Of a DNA stretch of 64,000 bases, positions 36,858 through 48,838 are shown one piece after another. The stretch's first letter is position 1. Every line of letters starts with the position of its first letter. Under the pieces are notes generated by a model that ran no database searches, was not told the DNA's origin, and saw only the letters and a list, made by a program, of their open reading frames with translations. Source of the DNA: Ilyomonas sp965199845. Its GTDB lineage: Bacteria > Bacteroidota > Bacteroidia > Chitinophagales > Chitinophagaceae. Location: assembly GCA_965199845.1 (NCBI GenBank), contig CBDATZ010000008.1, positions 1 to 64,000 of the forward strand, written 5' to 3'. The translations under genes were made by a program, and so were the position numbers.

Positions 36858-38264
36858 TTACCTGATAAGTGTGATTGTGCCTTTCAGATTGTACACTTCA
36901 CCGGCATCGCACACAGCCTGGATGATATAGACGTAAGTGCCAGTTGGCATATAAGAATTATTGTACATGCCATCCCACATAGCTGCTTTATCAAGCGGGC
37001 TTACATTATTTCTTTCAAATATTTTGTTGCCATTCCTGTTATAAATTACAAAATGTGTAATTGTTTTTATACCAAAACCCGCCATACCGAAGTAATCATT
37101 TTTGCCATCGCCGTTCGGACTAAATACTTCCGGAATACCAACCAGGCTTTCTTTACAAACAACAGTTACCAATACTGTATCTGAGCCTTTACAACCATAA
37201 TTATCAGTAGCTTCTACGGTGTATTTTGTGCTTTGTCTGGGTCTGCTGAAAGGAGAAGAACAGCCGGTACAACTTAAATAGGCAGTTGGCGTCCAGCTCC
37301 AGCTTGTAATATTATTGCTCGCGTTGGCAGATAATTGTGCAGACGTTCCGGCTGCAACTGTTACATTATTAGTGGCATCAACTTCAGGTTTTGCTCTAAC
37401 AATTACTTCAATATTCGCCGTATCTGTAAAACAACCAAAAACATCAGAACCTACAACCGTGTATGTTTTGTTCTGCGCAGAATCTGTAGTCGCTGGTGTT
37501 GCACTGGTTGTACTATTTAAATCGTCACCATTAATCCAATTGTATTTATCTGTGCCGGAAGCTGCCAGATTTGCCTTAGTTCCCTCGCAGGCATTCAATG
37601 GTGAGGTTACTGAAATTTGCTGTGGTTTGGTTACGGTAACTGTTAGCGTATCTGTATTTGTACAACCATAACTATCTGTAACTAAGACGGTGTACTTTGT
37701 ATCATCAGCAGGATATACATAAGGATTTGAAATGGTGGGATTTGAAATGGAAACTGCATTTATCCATTGATAGGTTTGACCGTTATGAGCTGTTACCTGA
37801 ACTGAATCGCCAAGGCAAATTCGCGGTGCAACTGGTGAAACCGCCGCCATCGGGTTGCCGTGAACATGTAATGTGTGAAAAGCCGTATCATGACAACTTC
37901 CTACACTGGTTACAAAATATACATTATCAGTAACTGCTTTTGTATATGTTTTTGCGGCCGGATTTAAAACTGAGTCCGTACTATTGTCTGAAAAATGCCA
38001 TAAGTAAATTGCCGACGCAACGGTTGATGTCCCCGTAAATGTTGCCGAACCTCCCACGCAAATATCTGTCGGTGCTGTGATAGAAGCTTTTGGTGACGGA
38101 GAAACAACTGCTGTATTTTTCAACTGTACTTTACAACCCAACGATGATGTGACCGTTAGCGTTACCGGGTATGTGCCGTAATTTGTATAAGTGAACGGGA
38201 AAGATTGTAAAGCTGATGTGTCTTTACTGTTTCCGGTTCCTAAGTTTCGCCATAAAACTTTTAC
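36858..38264 (-). pseudogene. PKD-repeat, T9SS type B (CHU_C) protein, 5' truncated
   Basis: The frame is open from 38264 to 36858 (about 468 codons). It enters in the middle of a PKD domain (WRNLGTGNSKDTSALQ, YTNYGTYPVTLTVT), with no start codon before an upstream stop at 38265. The TTG at 38141 is therefore not a real start. At least four Ig/PKD-like repeats follow, then the type B sorting domain: EVFSPNGDGKNDYFGM and a terminal LKGTITLIR. Type B domains direct export through T9SS and often covalent attachment. Loss of signal peptide and N-terminal repeats makes this a remnant unless a frameshift hides upstream sequence, which I do not see. Confidence 0.8.
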
Positions 38265-39286
38265 TTAATCATTTTTAAACAGGCTCTATTTAACAAAGGC
38301 AAATTTTTTCTAAGCGAGTTATTTGTCTGTCAAGAATTTATAATTCTTGTATTGTATTATTTATAAATGAGATTTTATCCAATAGAGATAATTGATTTTA
38401 CCAATTAGCCTTTTTAAAATATAGTAAAACTATAAATAGATGCTTAGGTTAGATCTAAATCATCGTTTTTAAATAAATCAATCAGCCTCAAATTCAAAGG
38501 TTTATGGTTTTATTCCTATATGATTGTTTATTTTTCAAAATAATATCTCAGTCATTAAAAGTTTATTTAGCTGAACTTAAAAAACTATAAAAAACAACTT
38601 TTTTGTAACCATTTAATATTAAGAAATTAGGATAATTCTATAACAAAGTTGCTTATCATATTATCGTATTATATAAAAACGAATAAAGAAATATTCAATA
38701 TAAAATTATATATGAAAAAGTAAATCTATAAGAGAAACTTGCTATTTGGTGAGAATAAGGGGGAAAACAGAATTTAAACGCAAAAAAACAGACTCTAAAT
38801 TATATAAAATGAAGTTTTTAAAATATGAGTAATAAAATGTATGATTTTCTCAAATAAGAATATCTACATCATTTTTTTGGAATAGTTATTGCCAAGCCGT
38901 TGCTGCCAAAATGCCGATTCAAGTTGTTACAAGAATCACCAAAACTTAAATTGAAATTAAACGACTTAAAGTTTAATTAACCTTAATATGATATGGAGAA
39001 AGCGACGTTTTTTAATTTTAAATTTGCACTGAATCCAATTATCATTAATTATTTTAAATCAAGTACCTGTGCAGGTGCAAATATCTACGTTTCACAGCCT
39101 CTTTGTTGATGTGTCTATAATCAGCGATCAGATTTTACAATGTATAATTTGTAAATCTTTTATTGAATTGGCTTTTTATGGTTGTGAAATGAAAAACCAT
39201 AGCTAACAACTGTAGTTATAAAAAGCACTTTTTAAAATTTAGTAACCAATATCAATAGCGAGAGCTATTTCATCAAACAGTCTTTT
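38265..39286. other. AT-rich gene-free kilobase
   Basis: No frame with family features on either strand. It contains a small hairpin (CAAGAATT/AATTCTTG about 38332-38350) and long A/T runs. It probably holds the promoter of the beta-helix gene at its right end and a deletion scar at its left end, where the PKD gene is cut. Confidence 0.5.
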
Positions 39287-42200
39287 ATGAAAAAAATTCT
39301 TTTACCAGTTTTGCTGCTCCACCTTGCCGTGGCAGTAAACGCAGCAACGTACTATTTCTCTGCTAAGTCTGGCGATGATTCCAGAACATCTACGCAGGCA
39401 CAAAATTCTTCTTCGCCCTGGAAGACGATCGGTAAATTGAATTCAATTATGTCAATTTTAAAACCCGGCGATAATGTTTTATTTAATCGAGATGAAAGTT
39501 TTTATGGTGCTATTATCGTAGGTGCCTCAGGAGCAGCTGGTCAGCCAATAACTTTTGGTGCTTACGGTTCCGGAAACGCACCCACTATTACCGGATTTAC
39601 GTCGCTCACAAATTGGACAATGTCTCGCTCAAATGTATGGGAGGTCAATTTTTCACCAGCCATTACAACTTTAAATATGGTTGTAATAAATAAAAATCCA
39701 CAAAGTAGAGGACGTTGGCCAAATGCGAATGCCACTAATGGTGGTTATTTGAATATTGATTCGCATAACGGTCAAAATGAAATAACAAGCAGCCAGCTTC
39801 CTTCTTCACCGAACTGGACAGGCGGGGATGTTGTAATCAGAAAAAACCGATGGATATTAGATAGAAGTGGTATAGGTTATCATGCGCAAACATCTCTTGG
39901 ATTTAATACTGCATCAGCAAATACAATTAATGATAACTATGGCTTTTTTATTACAAATCATACTAATACGCTTGATCAGAACGGCGAATGGTTTTATGAT
40001 AAAACCCGTGGTAAGTTACAAATGTATTTCGCTTCTAACTCGCCAGCCAAAAATGTTAAGGCAGGGACTATTGAAACGTTGGTTACAATAAGTTTTAGAA
40101 ATTTTATCACATTCAGTAATTTAAATTTTACCGGTGCCAACTCTTATGCTTTTGACTTGACCAATTCCAACAACATTACGATTGATAATTGCACGATTAA
40201 TTTTACAGGCATTGATGGTGTAAGAGCCTTAAGCTCTGCATATTTTACTTTCAAAAACTCAACGGTAAGCAACACAAATAATAACGCTCTTAATCTGTAT
40301 TGGTATTGCAACAATGCTTTAATTACAGATAATACTTTTCAAAATACCGGAACGCGTGCCGGCATGGGTCAAAATGGGGTTGGGGCAATTAATTATCTGG
40401 CAATCTTTATAGTTGGAAACAATAATCTGATTCAATATAATAATGTATTGAATACAGGTTATGATGGTATTCATATCGAAGGTGATTATGATGTTGTAAA
40501 AAATAACTTTGTAAATAATTTTTGTTATGTGTTAGATGATGGCGGTGGCATTTATACCGGGCAAGGTTTAGGTGATAATACAGTTTATAACAGTAAGACG
40601 ATTCAGGATAACATCGTAATGAATGGGATTGGTGCTCCAAATGGAACGAGCAACCATTCGTATCTTGCAACACAAGGTATTTATTTGGACGATAATACAA
40701 ATCATGTAACGGTAACAGGCAATACGACAGCTAACTGTGCCGAGGCAGGTATCTTTAACCATAACGCTACTTATACCAATATTACAAACAATACGATGTA
40801 TAATAATGGTGAAGAGCAGTTTTTAGGCGTGCGTGTAACAAATCCGGCAAGTAATGTTACACTTACAGGTAATATTATGTTCGCAAAAACAGCTACTCAA
40901 TTTGCCAGTAGAATAGAAAGTTATTCAGGCTCTAACAATCTAGCTCAGTTTGGTATCTTTAATAACAATTATTATTGCCGCCCGATAGATAATAATTATA
41001 TCTTTTACGATATGTATCAGTCGGGTGGCACCTCTTATACTTCTTATGAAAATCTGGATAGCTGGAAAGCTAAATTTGGTTTCGATGCTAATTCTAAAGG
41101 TGCACCAGCCACGATACCTTCTTTTACTTATACCGCAGCCAGTGGTGTAAATAAATATACCAATGGTACTTATAGTCAGAATGTAAATGATGTTAACGGA
41201 TGGTCTCCGACGAATGATTTAGCTGCAACATGGAATTCAGGTAAATTAGATGGTGGCACCTTGCAGGTTTCTGCAAAGTCTTATTCCTCTAACAATGGTT
41301 TTTACCTTGATATGCCAATTGGCACAGTAACGGCAGGAAAAGGCTATTTGTTAACTTTTAGTTTACAGGGAGCTTCTAGCACAACCAGACCAATGCAAGT
41401 ATATTTAAGAAAGCATGATGCACCAAACACAGCGCTTACTCAAATTGAGCAAGTTCCGGTTCAAGGTTCACGTAATAATTTCCAATTTGGCTTTGTTCCT
41501 TCTATCGGCGACAATTCATCTTCTGTTATGTTATCCGTTGTTCAGCCTAATGCAATGTTATGGGTAGATAATGTTACTTTACAAGAAGCAACTGTTAAAC
41601 CCACAAATCTGGATGATTATATAGTATTCCAGTATAATGCTTCTAAAACAGCGAAGACCGTATCTTTAAGTGGTACATATTACGATGCTAAAGGAGCCAC
41701 TTACAGTGGCAGTGTAACGCTCCAACCTTATGCATCAGTTGTTTTGTTCAAACAAGGACCTGCACAATTTAAAACAAGCACTGAAGAAACATCATTGCAA
41801 GCTATTAACTTACAAGGCAACCTTACAAATTCAGCAGCTGCTGCTACAAGTTCAGCATCTGCTAATTTAAACTGGTCAGTTGATAATCAGAATAAAAATG
41901 TAACTTCTTATGAAGTAGAAAGATCTTCCGATGCAATTAACTTTATAACAGTTGGTAAAACATCTGTAAAGAACATCAGCCAATACAACTTCTCTGACTT
42001 ATCAGTTTAGCGATGCACAACCGGTAGGTGGTAAGAATTATTATCGTATTAAGCAATACGATGATAATGGCAGATTTGTTTACAGCAAAACTGTTGTCGT
42101 AAACAATATCAGTTTTAGAGTAAATCCAAATCCGGCGCGCGATGTTATTCATATTCTTTTTGATCAGCCGGTAAGTGCTGCTGATCATATAGGAAAAGAT

Positions 42201-42368
42201 ATGGTGATTCGTAATCCGGCAGGAACATTTACTAAACAAATACCGTTAGTTGTAACTGATAATATGAATAAAGTGGATGTAAATGTATCTACTTTACAGC
42301 CAGGTTTATATATGGTAAGTATTACGGCTGATGGACAAACATTTAATAAAACATTCCTGAAACAATAA
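39287..42368 (+). CDS. Right-handed beta-helix protein with T9SS type A domain, one frameshift
   Basis: About 1,026 residues once frames are joined. The signal peptide is MKKILLPVLLLHLAVAVNA. Then come pectate-lyase-like parallel beta-helix repeats (about 50-560; NNITIDNCTINF, NNALITDNTFQNTG), a carbohydrate-binding-like beta domain (about 620-780) and a C-terminal sorting domain. The frame stops at 42010 after FSDLSV, but removing one T at 41999-42000 gives FSDYQFSDAQPVGGKNYY. It continues to the type A signature (NPNPARDVIHI, GLYMVSIT, ending FLKQ) at 42368. It is secreted by T9SS; probably a polysaccharide lyase or binding protein. Substrate not predictable. Confidence 0.83.
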
Positions 42369-42385
42369 AGTACTTTAAAAAAATA

Positions 42386-42422
42386 AAAGCCGGCAAATCA
42401 TTATGATTTGCCGGCTTTTATT
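42386..42422. terminator. Strong bidirectional terminator
   Basis: AAAAGCCGGCAAATCA, three-base loop, TGATTTGCCGGCTTTT then T run. It separates the beta-helix gene from the convergent exopolysaccharide locus. Confidence 0.88.
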
Positions 42423-42502
42423 TTTTTAAATAATACGATTTAATGAATATATAAACAAAGGAAAATGTAGCCGGCTCAATTTTACAAGCCACAATATTTA
42501 CT

Positions 42503-43255
42503 TTATGCCGGCTGCTTTTTCAATTTCAAAACGATTAAAAGAAGATGCCTGAAAAACGTCATTTGGTTACCGATATTTCGTTTAAAAATTTCAGGCCGTA
42601 AAAAGATTCTTACCAACCATGCCATCCTGATTTTGAAGTAGAACGGATGTATTTCCTTTTGCGTTCCTGCGTACCAATCGAAAACATTTCCAATGCTAAC
42701 GATTAAACCTGCTTTCAATCTGCCTTTGTGCTGAAACGACCATTTTTCCTGTTTCGGAGCTGTCATACCGATAAACACGACATCGGGATTAAAGTCACTG
42801 ATAGCGTTTACCATTGCATCATTGTCTTCTTTCGAAAACTCCTGTTTAAATGGCGGTGAATAAGTAGCTACCGTAAGATCTGGATATTCCTGTTGCGCTC
42901 TGTCTTTTATATTTTGTAAAACCTTTTCCGATGAGCCAAGAAAGAAAATCTTTCCGGATGTTCCGTTTAATCTTTTCATGAAATGTTTAAACACTTCTGG
43001 TCCCTGGTTTTTTTTAATATTTTTTCCTTTTAAAAAAATACCGGCCAAGGCAAAATAAACACCATCGAGAACTAAATATTCTGTGTTTTTTAAAACGTTC
43101 TTAAACTCTGCATCCTTTAGCGCCAAACCATAATTGTTTGGACTAATACTGCAGTTTATAGCTCTGCATTTTTCTGCCCGGATCGGGATCTTCGATAAAT
43201 TGTCTGAAAATACTTTATAGCCTAATACAGATACAGAGTTGTATGTATCATTCAC
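42503..43255 (-). CDS. WecB/TagA/CpsF-family glycosyltransferase (GT26)
   Basis: 250 residues, cytoplasmic. Conserved signatures are PNNYGLALKDAEFKNVL, DGVYFALAG, KRLNGTSGKIFFLGS and the Asp-rich-to-basic DVVFIGMTAPKQEKWSFQ near residue 165. GT26 enzymes usually add the second sugar (ManNAc, Glc or GlcA) to a lipid-linked first sugar during repeat-unit assembly. It is the last gene of the minus-strand locus. No initiating polyprenyl-phosphate transferase is in the window. Confidence 0.9.
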   Translation of the reverse strand: MNDTYNSVSVLGYKVFSDNLSKIPIRAEKCRAINCSISPNNYGLALKDAEFKNVLKNTEYLVLDGVYFALAGIFLKGKNIKKNQGPEVFKHFMKRLNGTSGKIFFLGSSEKVLQNIKDRAQQEYPDLTVATYSPPFKQEFSKEDNDAMVNAISDFNPDVVFIGMTAPKQEKWSFQHKGRLKAGLIVSIGNVFDWYAGTQKEIHPFYFKIRMAWLVRIFLRPEIFKRNIGNQMTFFRHLLLIVLKLKKQPA

Positions 43256-43293
43256 TGTCTGAAATTTTTTTACTTAAAATAATAAAGCTTATT

Positions 43294-44316
43294 TTATTCG
43301 GCCATTGCATAACTTTCGGGTTGTTCTACCATCGGGCTTATCCACTCGTAGGTTTTAACCAAACCGTCTATTAATGGTGCAGAAACTTCCCAGCCGAGTT
43401 TGCTTCTGAATAGTTTGTTGTCAGATCTTCTGCCTCGTACGCCAGTCGGACATTTAAAGCCATATTTTTCTATAAATTCATCTCCGTAGATGTTCTTTAC
43501 CGTAATGTTTTTACCGGAGATATCAATTGCCATTTGGGCTAATTCGTTAATGGTAACCATTTCTTCAGAACCGATATTTACCGGTCCGTGAAAATCAGAT
43601 TTCATAAGGCTCAAAACCGCTTTTACGCACTCATCAATATATAAAAAAGAACGTGTTTGCTGCCCATCGCCCCAAACTTCAAACTCGCCACCATCTGGTG
43701 TTTCAGCCGCTTTTCTAAGCATAGCAGCCGGTGCCTTTTCTTTACCGCCTTTCCATGTTCCCTGTGGTCCGAAAATGTTATGGAACCTGGCAATACGAAC
43801 ATCAAGGTTAAAGTTGCGGCTAAAAGCCAGGAACAATCTTTCACTAAACAATTTTTCCCAGCCATATTCAGAATCCGGATTAGCAGGGTAAGCAGAACTT
43901 TCTTCGCAATTTGGATTGTTCGGATCTAACTGGTTATTTTCGGGATACATGCAGGCAGAAGAAGAATAAAATAATTTTTTTACTCCTTTAACCGAAGCTT
44001 CTTTAGCAACGTTCAGATTAATTAAGGCCGAGTTGTGCATTACATTGGCATCGTTCTGACCTGTGAAAATATAACCCGCGCCACCCATATCGGCTGCCAA
44101 CTGATAAACTTCATCGTATCCTTGCGCAATTACAAGTTCTACTGTTTTCGGATCCGTCAAGTCGCCTAAAATAAATTCATGACATATATCCTGATGATTA
44201 AAATATTCATGATTTTTTATATCACAAATCCTGACATAACAGCCATCTTGTTTTAATTTTTTGGCAAGATGGCCACCTATAAATCCGCCGCCGCCTAACA
44301 CGATTACTTTTGTCAT
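43294..44316 (-). CDS. GDP-mannose 3,5-epimerase-like SDR
   Basis: 340 residues. Extended SDR: the NAD loop is GGGGFIGGHLA. AADMGGAGYI, SSSACMYPE (catalytic Cys), YGWEK (Tyr/Lys) and GTWKGGKEKAPAA (second base Lys) match the residues known for plant GDP-mannose 3,5-epimerase, which forms GDP-L-galactose/L-gulose. WGDGQQTRSFLYIDE is also characteristic. It probably supplies a GDP-L-sugar to the locus; the GT11 enzyme at 53.8 kb could be a user. Assignment is by motif and was not confirmed by a search. Confidence 0.75.
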   Translation of the reverse strand: MTKVIVLGGGGFIGGHLAKKLKQDGCYVRICDIKNHEYFNHQDICHEFILGDLTDPKTVELVIAQGYDEVYQLAADMGGAGYIFTGQNDANVMHNSALINLNVAKEASVKGVKKLFYSSSACMYPENNQLDPNNPNCEESSAYPANPDSEYGWEKLFSERLFLAFSRNFNLDVRIARFHNIFGPQGTWKGGKEKAPAAMLRKAAETPDGGEFEVWGDGQQTRSFLYIDECVKAVLSLMKSDFHGPVNIGSEEMVTINELAQMAIDISGKNITVKNIYGDEFIEKYGFKCPTGVRGRRSDNKLFRSKLGWEVSAPLIDGLVKTYEWISPMVEQPESYAMAE

Positions 44317-44360
44317 ACTTGTTTGGTTTATTTGAAAATAAAACTTTTATGGATTATTAA

Positions 44361-45561
44361 TTAAGAAGCATTTTGTAATGCCGGTTTTATTATTTTTTGT
44401 AACTTATTTTCTATTTCGTCTATATTGACTATCAGGTTTAATTTTTCGCCTTGTTTAAAAGTTTTTGCCTGACCATCTGATTTACAAATCAAATAATCGT
44501 ATTGAACGCCTGCTTTATTTGCAAGGTCGTTAAAGAAAGGCTGCGCAAATTCATCAGCCATTAATTCTATAACACAGAGTTCCTTGTTTGCAAAAAACAA
44601 GATTTGCCTGACCAGCGCCAATGGTTGCAATAATAACTTTTGCATTAGCGAACAAACTTATTTTTTCCTGGAAAGAAAGCTTTGAAAGTTCAAACGATAC
44701 GAAACCTTTTTTTTCAAGACTCTTCATCAGTTCAACTTCGTTTAGCACACGTCTTTTCGCAGAGTCATTTCGACTGATATAGACATACGAATAATTATAT
44801 TTTTTTTCAGCTTCCGGTGATCGTCTATTCAAAAATTCATTTCGAAGAAAATCGCAGCACCAAAAAGGAACATGCTCATTGTAACGAACATAAGTGGTAG
44901 CTACTAAAGTATCTGCCTGTACATGATTGTTTACATCTCCAGCAATTATTTTAGACTCATCTATGCCAAGCACTTTTAGAGAATCTCTCTGAAAATCATG
45001 TTTAAGACTTGGCACCATAAACCAGTCAATCTTATCGTACCAGCCAATCTTTTTTAATAAAGCAATTCTTGACAAAGAATCTATTAGCCAATGAGAATAA
45101 TTTACAATGCCACCTTCGCCAATTATGGTGCTAAAGACAGTGCCTTTGTAATATTCAGGAGCGTGAAAATAGCTTTGTCTAAAAATGCTGTTTTCAGCAG
45201 GCACCGGGCTGGTTTCATCATAAGACAATTCACCAAGAAGTTTATTATCTCCGCTTATAATAGCTGTACTGAAATTATTATCGGTATGCACTCTGCCATT
45301 CGGAATAATAACAACTTTTGATGCCGGAATTTCAGCCTCAAGAGTTGTATTTACGTATTTTATAAATTTGCTTTTAAAATCATCTGTAAAATTCAGCGTA
45401 GAAGTATAAGAAGGAAAAGCTTCTATACATTCTGCGTTGGTAACAGCACTTGTGTACTCATCAATTGTGCTATAAACACCATTAGGTCTGTATTGCTTAT
45501 TATGAATAACAATACGGCTCAGTATTTTTTTTATTCGTCTGATGATTTTACGTAAAAGCAT
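44361..45561 (-). CDS. GT61-family glycosyltransferase, one frameshift as read
   Basis: About 400 residues when two frames are joined. The N-terminal region includes FSTIIGEGGIVNYSHWLIDSL and the family core continues to IGAGQANLVFCKQGT. The frame then breaks at about 44573-44577; removing one base gives KQGTLVIELMADEFAQPFF, which matches GT61 (KxGTxVIEL, then LANKAGVQYDYLI). GT61 includes xylosyl- and GlcNAc-transferases. The indel is in TGTG, not a pure homopolymer, so a real mutation is somewhat more plausible here than in other broken genes. Confidence 0.8.
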
Positions 45562-45625
45562 ACGGGAAATTTTTTATGCAGAAGGGTAACTAAAATATTC
45601 TATTATAGATGTCTGATTAATATTA

Positions 45626-46507
45626 TTATTGGTTAATGAACTCCTGATTTATCCTGTCATATTTATAGATCAGGGAAGCTGTTTCTTCAATATTTGTTTT
45701 AGATGAAGCACCAAATAAAATTGATTCAATATTAGGAAGTCCGCACACGTATTCTATTGCTTCTTTAGGCGGTATAGCACCGGCTGCCAATACCTGCATA
45801 GCTATGATTCTAACATTATGTGTGGCAAGAGTTTGCTCATACAATTCTTTTCCTCCCGACATTCTGAAATTTACTTTATTAATAGACGCACAAATGATAG
45901 GGTTTTCGATGCCTGTTTCTTCCAGCGTTTGCAAAAGCTTTGGTAAGTTCATGGTTATAAAACCAGCTTCGGCATTATACTTATCTTTTATATAATCGTA
46001 ATAGGCTTTCAAAAGTTCTTTCATACCAAGACCCAAAAGTAAATCCGTTACTACATTTTGTAAAAAGATTACCGGCGTATTGATTCCTTTAAACATCTTC
46101 ATTTCCGAATCAATCATGAGTTCCATGATTGATGTGTAATCTTTCGATAAATAAGCAACGCCACCTTTAAGAAGAGAGCCAAAAAAATTGCCCGGTACGT
46201 ATTGCTTAATTGTACCCATTACGCCAAGTTCTGTAACAGCGTTTGCATATTTATGTGCATAAGGCATACACGGATACATGGTATAGTTTGCATATTTATC
46301 GGGATGATTCCTGATGTATTCGCAAATGTTAGCAATCCTGTCGTGCGTGGTACACATAAAAGTGTTTATACCAGCGCCAATTGCGTAATCGAGTGTTTTT
46401 ATAATAGCTTGGTCGTTCTTAAATTTGATTGATTGGACTCGTGATTTTTCGTCGGATATGTGGTTGACAGCAAAAAATTGGTTATCTCCAAAAATGATTC
46501 TTTCCAT
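45626..46507 (-). CDS. Aldo/keto-reductase-like TIM-barrel protein
   Basis: 293 residues. It opens MERIIFGDNQFFAVNHIS. TLDYAIGAGINTFMCTTHDR is the usual first barrel turn, and NIESILFGASSKTNIEETASLI resembles the NADP-binding C-terminal strand of aldo/keto reductases. The Tyr/Lys of the classic catalytic tetrad are not obvious, so this is a divergent member. It lies six bases from the Gfo/Idh/MocA gene and is surely cotranscribed. The pair may modify one sugar nucleotide or its carbon skeleton (inference). Confidence 0.6.
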   Translation of the reverse strand: MERIIFGDNQFFAVNHISDEKSRVQSIKFKNDQAIIKTLDYAIGAGINTFMCTTHDRIANICEYIRNHPDKYANYTMYPCMPYAHKYANAVTELGVMGTIKQYVPGNFFGSLLKGGVAYLSKDYTSIMELMIDSEMKMFKGINTPVIFLQNVVTDLLLGLGMKELLKAYYDYIKDKYNAEAGFITMNLPKLLQTLEETGIENPIICASINKVNFRMSGGKELYEQTLATHNVRIIAMQVLAAGAIPPKEAIEYVCGLPNIESILFGASSKTNIEETASLIYKYDRINQEFINQ

Positions 46508-46512
46508 TTGGT

Positions 46513-47523
46513 TTAATTTGCATTGTTTTTAATTAGTGAAATCACTTTATCGGTGTGCCAGGCACTCTTAAACGTATTTACTGTATTTGGAACTTTCTTT
46601 TCAATAGCTTTTATAAAATAATCAACCTGGGCTGAATATTCTTCGCCACGCAAATAAAAGTCAACCGGTTTTGTTAGATCTGTAACGTATTTTACATTCC
46701 ATCCTTTTGTATAGCCTTCCGGAACGTTAGATGTTTTAAAAAAAACTTTTAATTCATTTGCGTCGCAGATAATTTTTCCTTTTGTACCTAAAATCGTAAT
46801 CGAAGTTGACATTTTCCGGTAGGTTTCATCGCTCCAGTTTACCGATAATATACCCGTAACTTTTGTAGATAATTCAAGCATGGAGAAAACAGAATCTTCA
46901 ACATTTTTTGAGTAGAAGGATTTTAAAACAGTGCCTTTTACTTTTTCTATCGGGCTTAATGTATAGTTGATAAGGTCTATTACATGCGATGCGTAATCCA
47001 TAAGACAGCCACCACCTTCTGCCGGATCTGAGCGCCAGTTATCCTGTTTGGGCTTTATAACAACAGGTCCGTAAGACTCTCCGGTGAAGTGTTGAATATC
47101 ACCTATACAAGAAGCATCAAGAAGCCTTTTAACTTCCTGAAAAGTGCCGACGAATTTATTATGATAGCCAACCTGGTTTACCAATTTTTTTCTATCTGCC
47201 AAGTCAACCAATTCTTTGCCTTCTTCAGGTGTTAAGCAAAATGGCTTTTCGGCAAATACATGCTTTCCGTTTTCCAGAATTTTCTTTACCATTTTGGCGT
47301 GAAGCTTCGTAGGTACGGCAACAAATACAGCTTCAGCATTTGTTTTCGCCAGCATATCCTCGTAGTCAGAATAAACGGGAAACGAAGTATATTTCTTAAA
47401 AACATCAAGTACGATTTTCGATGTATCGCTTACACCAACCACTTCAACATCTGGATGGGCTCCTAAAATAGATAGATGAGAAATACCCATTTTTCCAGCA
47501 CCAATCAAGGCCACTTTTACCAT
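46513..47523 (-). CDS. Gfo/Idh/MocA-family oxidoreductase
   Basis: 336 residues. The Rossmann domain begins ALIGAGKMGISHLSILGAHP and HVFAEKPFCL holds the family EKP motif (Lys about 93). The C-terminal beta-sheet domain includes GGGCLMDYASHVIDLINY, with His at the active site. Family enzymes oxidise or reduce sugar rings with NAD(P). Here probably sugar-nucleotide remodelling (for example a 3-keto route) for the polymer. It is followed by the aldo/keto-reductase-like gene. Confidence 0.88.
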   Translation of the reverse strand: MVKVALIGAGKMGISHLSILGAHPDVEVVGVSDTSKIVLDVFKKYTSFPVYSDYEDMLAKTNAEAVFVAVPTKLHAKMVKKILENGKHVFAEKPFCLTPEEGKELVDLADRKKLVNQVGYHNKFVGTFQEVKRLLDASCIGDIQHFTGESYGPVVIKPKQDNWRSDPAEGGGCLMDYASHVIDLINYTLSPIEKVKGTVLKSFYSKNVEDSVFSMLELSTKVTGILSVNWSDETYRKMSTSITILGTKGKIICDANELKVFFKTSNVPEGYTKGWNVKYVTDLTKPVDFYLRGEEYSAQVDYFIKAIEKKVPNTVNTFKSAWHTDKVISLIKNNAN

Positions 47524-47742
47524 ATTAGTTTTTATTTTTTAAGGATGATATGTGCTAAAACAAATATCCTGCAAACACCATTTGGTTAATAATATTAAGG
47601 TAAAAAATTCTAATTCTTATAAATTTTAAAAAATTGAATTATACTTTTCTTCAGTCAATTTTTTTTCTGTTACTATAAACACGAAATAAAATATGTAAAA
47701 GATGAAAAAATTAATTTTGGCAAATAGTTGTAAGTAAAAATG

Positions 47743-48838
47743 TCAGACATATTTTTTTTCAAATTTTTCTAACGTAAAAAAATTCTTCAAATCTTTGTTT
47801 ACCAGCCAATCCCATTTCTATACGCAATTCCGGTTTTTGAATAAGTAAAGTCAATTTTTCTGCTAATGCAGCTGCATCTTCCTGGGAAACAAGATAACCG
47901 GTTTTTCCATCAATAACTTCCTCCGGAATGCCGCCTTCGGGTGTTGAAACAACAGTCAAACCATTTTGCATGGCTTCAATATTTACAAGAGGAAATGCTT
48001 CGTAATGATAGAATGTTGGGAAAACAAAAATATCTGCTTTGGAAAAAAAGATTGCTTTTTCTTCATTATATTTTGGTCCATGTGCAAATACTACTTCTGA
48101 CAAATTTTTATCTTTTATCTTATTATTGAATGCTTCTTCCGATATTTCGGACCATCCTCCAACAAAATGACATTCAAAAGAAAGTTCGTTTTTCTTAAGT
48201 TGTTCACAGGCATCTAATAATACAAAAATACCCTTTTCACGCATCATATTCGACAAGAATAACAACTGCGTAGGGTTATAAAATTGTTGTTTTTTTGCTG
48301 CCCGTTCTACTGAGCGATCTGTAAGTTTATTTACCGGAATACCACACGGACAATAAAATATGTCTTTTTCACTCACATATTTTTGAATATCATAATACAG
48401 ATAAGGTGACAACAAAATGCTTTTTGTGTTTTTGAATACATATCTGTAAAGTGAAGCCGGAATTTTATTTTCTTTATCGCTAATCCCTTTATTATGAAAG
48501 TGATAGATGATTTTTTTTGTAAATAATTTTACGACAGAGACAACAATAAAATCTTTATAAAAACCAGCGCCTGATGAAGTAAGAGTTATATAACACAGAT
48601 CATATTTCTTTTTGCTAAGAGCTGTAATGATTTGTGTTAAGAGACGACTGAAAGTGAATATCTTTTTAAAACTTCCTTTGCCCGATTCGCTTAATATTTT
48701 ATTCGTGGCGAGGTTAATATAATCGGCTTCAAATTCCTCATTAATAAGTATGCTTTGCTTAATATATTGTCCCGCAATAGCGGCACCGTGCATAGGAGGC
48801 GGGAGGTGTAAAATAAACAGCACTTTTGGTTTCTTCAT
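47743..48838 (-). CDS. GT4-family glycosyltransferase, terminal frameshift as read
   Basis: About 364 residues. GT-B fold opening ILHLPPPMHGAAIAGQYI. The C-terminal donor site is FVFPTFYHYEAFPLVNIEAM (the ExxxxxxxE segment), followed by TPEGGIPEEVI. As read the frame ends at 47759 after FEEFFYVRKI. Removing one base from the A run at 47776-47782 gives FEEFFTLEKFEKKYV and a stop at 47743, the usual GT4 ending. Activity is probably unaffected either way. It transfers a sugar onto the growing repeat unit; donor unknown. Confidence 0.85.
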
